DNA of 6,224 nt. It comes from Porphyromonadaceae bacterium. GTDB lineage: Bacteria > Bacteroidota > Bacteroidia > Bacteroidales > Paludibacteraceae. Below are positions 5,747-6,224 of the stretch, piece by piece. A program made the translations under genes and the position numbers. A model generated the notes under the pieces. The model had not been told where the DNA came from, did not search any database, and saw nothing but the letters and a program-made list of their open reading frames with translations. Each line of letters opens with the position of its first letter. The first letter of the stretch is position 1. Location of the stretch: the NCBI GenBank assembly GCA_905372135.1, contig CAJPNS010000101.1:1-6224 (forward strand). The letters are read 5' to 3'.

Positions 5747-6214
5747 TCAATACTTTATAAAATTTATATTCTTATTTGTTTTACCTATTTTTACGATACA
5801 AAACGGTTGAGTAACCACAGTTGCATCGTACGAAGTTTTTTCTGTGCAAACAGAAATATCTGATTTATTTTCTGTTATGCTTTTGATATTAATTTCGCAC
5901 AAATTGGGTCTGATAGAATCGATAACTACTATCAATTGAAATTTGTCGAAGTCGATGTTTGTCTCTGTCAATGAGCTCGAAACATTCCTATGCGAATCCA
6001 TTTCAGACAACAAACGCTGCCATCGAATCGAATCGGTGATTACGACATTCTGTTTATTTAGGTTTTCTTCCCCACTTCCACTCACATTCCCCTTACCTAT
6101 AAGGGTGAAATTTAATGCTTTGGGGTACTTATTTTCCTCGCACCCGCCTAAAACTATAAATGCTCCAATGAGCAATATTACTGCGGATAATGTTTTTATA
6201 AATTGCTTTTTCAT
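5747..6214 (-). CDS. Small predicted lipoprotein, PrcB-like type
   Basis: This is a 155-aa predicted lipoprotein, first of the three-gene operon within the window. The signal peptide starts MKKQF, has a hydrophobic core and ends in the lipobox LGGC with C25; EEN follows, again an acidic start to the mature protein. Its layout matches a common Bacteroidota lipoprotein type that looks PrcB-like: IRWQRLLSEM (63-72), TNIDFDKFQLIVVID (85-99), a turn, EINIKSITEN (107-116), ISVCTEKTSYD, and TQPFCIVKIGKTNKNINF (135-152). In that type a Trp-containing helix, an I-D-F-x-K strand and a QPF-I-V-K-I strand recur. I recognise the pattern but cannot assign an activity. Cysteines at 106, 123 and 139 might pair. 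The signal peptide is near-identical in part to that of the third gene, so the two are probably paralogues. ATG start, no visible Shine-Dalgarno sequence; the promoter is outside the window. Confidence 0.75.
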   Translation of the reverse strand: MKKQFIKTLSAVILLIGAFIVLGGCEENKYPKALNFTLIGKGNVSGSGEENLNKQNVVITDSIRWQRLLSEMDSHRNVSSSLTETNIDFDKFQLIVVIDSIRPNLCEINIKSITENKSDISVCTEKTSYDATVVTQPFCIVKIGKTNKNINFIKY

Positions 6215-6224
6215 ATCTATATAA

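Noticed and set aside
1..6224. A defence system, CRISPR array, toxin-antitoxin pair, mobile element or tRNA.
   Set aside because: No spaced direct repeats, transposase, integrase, nuclease or cloverleaf-like sequence was found on either strand.

Overview
The window looks like chromosomal DNA from a member of the Bacteroidota, most likely Bacteroidales. The reasons are an AT-leaning composition, several copies of the TAnnTTTG promoter box typical of that phylum, start codons mostly without Shine-Dalgarno sequences, and lipoproteins with acidic residues just after the lipobox cysteine. There are eight protein-coding genes in three transcriptional blocks plus one lone gene. I see no tRNA, rRNA, CRISPR array, insertion sequence or phage gene.

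Block 1 (181-2270, minus strand) is a tight three-gene operon, transcribed in this order: a TagD/CCT-like cytidylyltransferase, a short-chain dehydrogenase/reductase, and an integral-membrane CDP-alcohol phosphatidyltransferase. Gaps are 13 and 7 bases. The natural reading is a small pathway in which a phospho-alcohol, perhaps made by the reductase, is activated with CTP and its phospho-headgroup is passed to a membrane lipid. Both the cytidylyltransferase and the phosphatidyltransferase depart from their family consensus at signature positions, which makes the substrate uncertain and the operon the most interesting part of the window.

A GtrA-like four-helix membrane protein (2368-2928, plus strand) is transcribed divergently from block 1 out of a shared promoter region (about 2271-2367). 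It ends one base from the stop codon of a convergent MATE-family efflux transporter (2930-4312, minus strand). The MATE gene has its own upstream region with two adjoining promoter boxes and a GTG start.

Block 3 (4524-6214, minus strand) is an operon of three predicted lipoproteins with 4-base gaps, closed by a hairpin terminator at about 4412-4453. The first and third look like paralogues of the small PrcB-like lipoprotein type. The middle one carries a PEGA-like and a META/HslJ-like domain. The third gene is preceded by a full anti-SD-complementary Shine-Dalgarno sequence made from the last codons of the second, which is unusual in this phylum. The promoter of this operon lies beyond the right edge.
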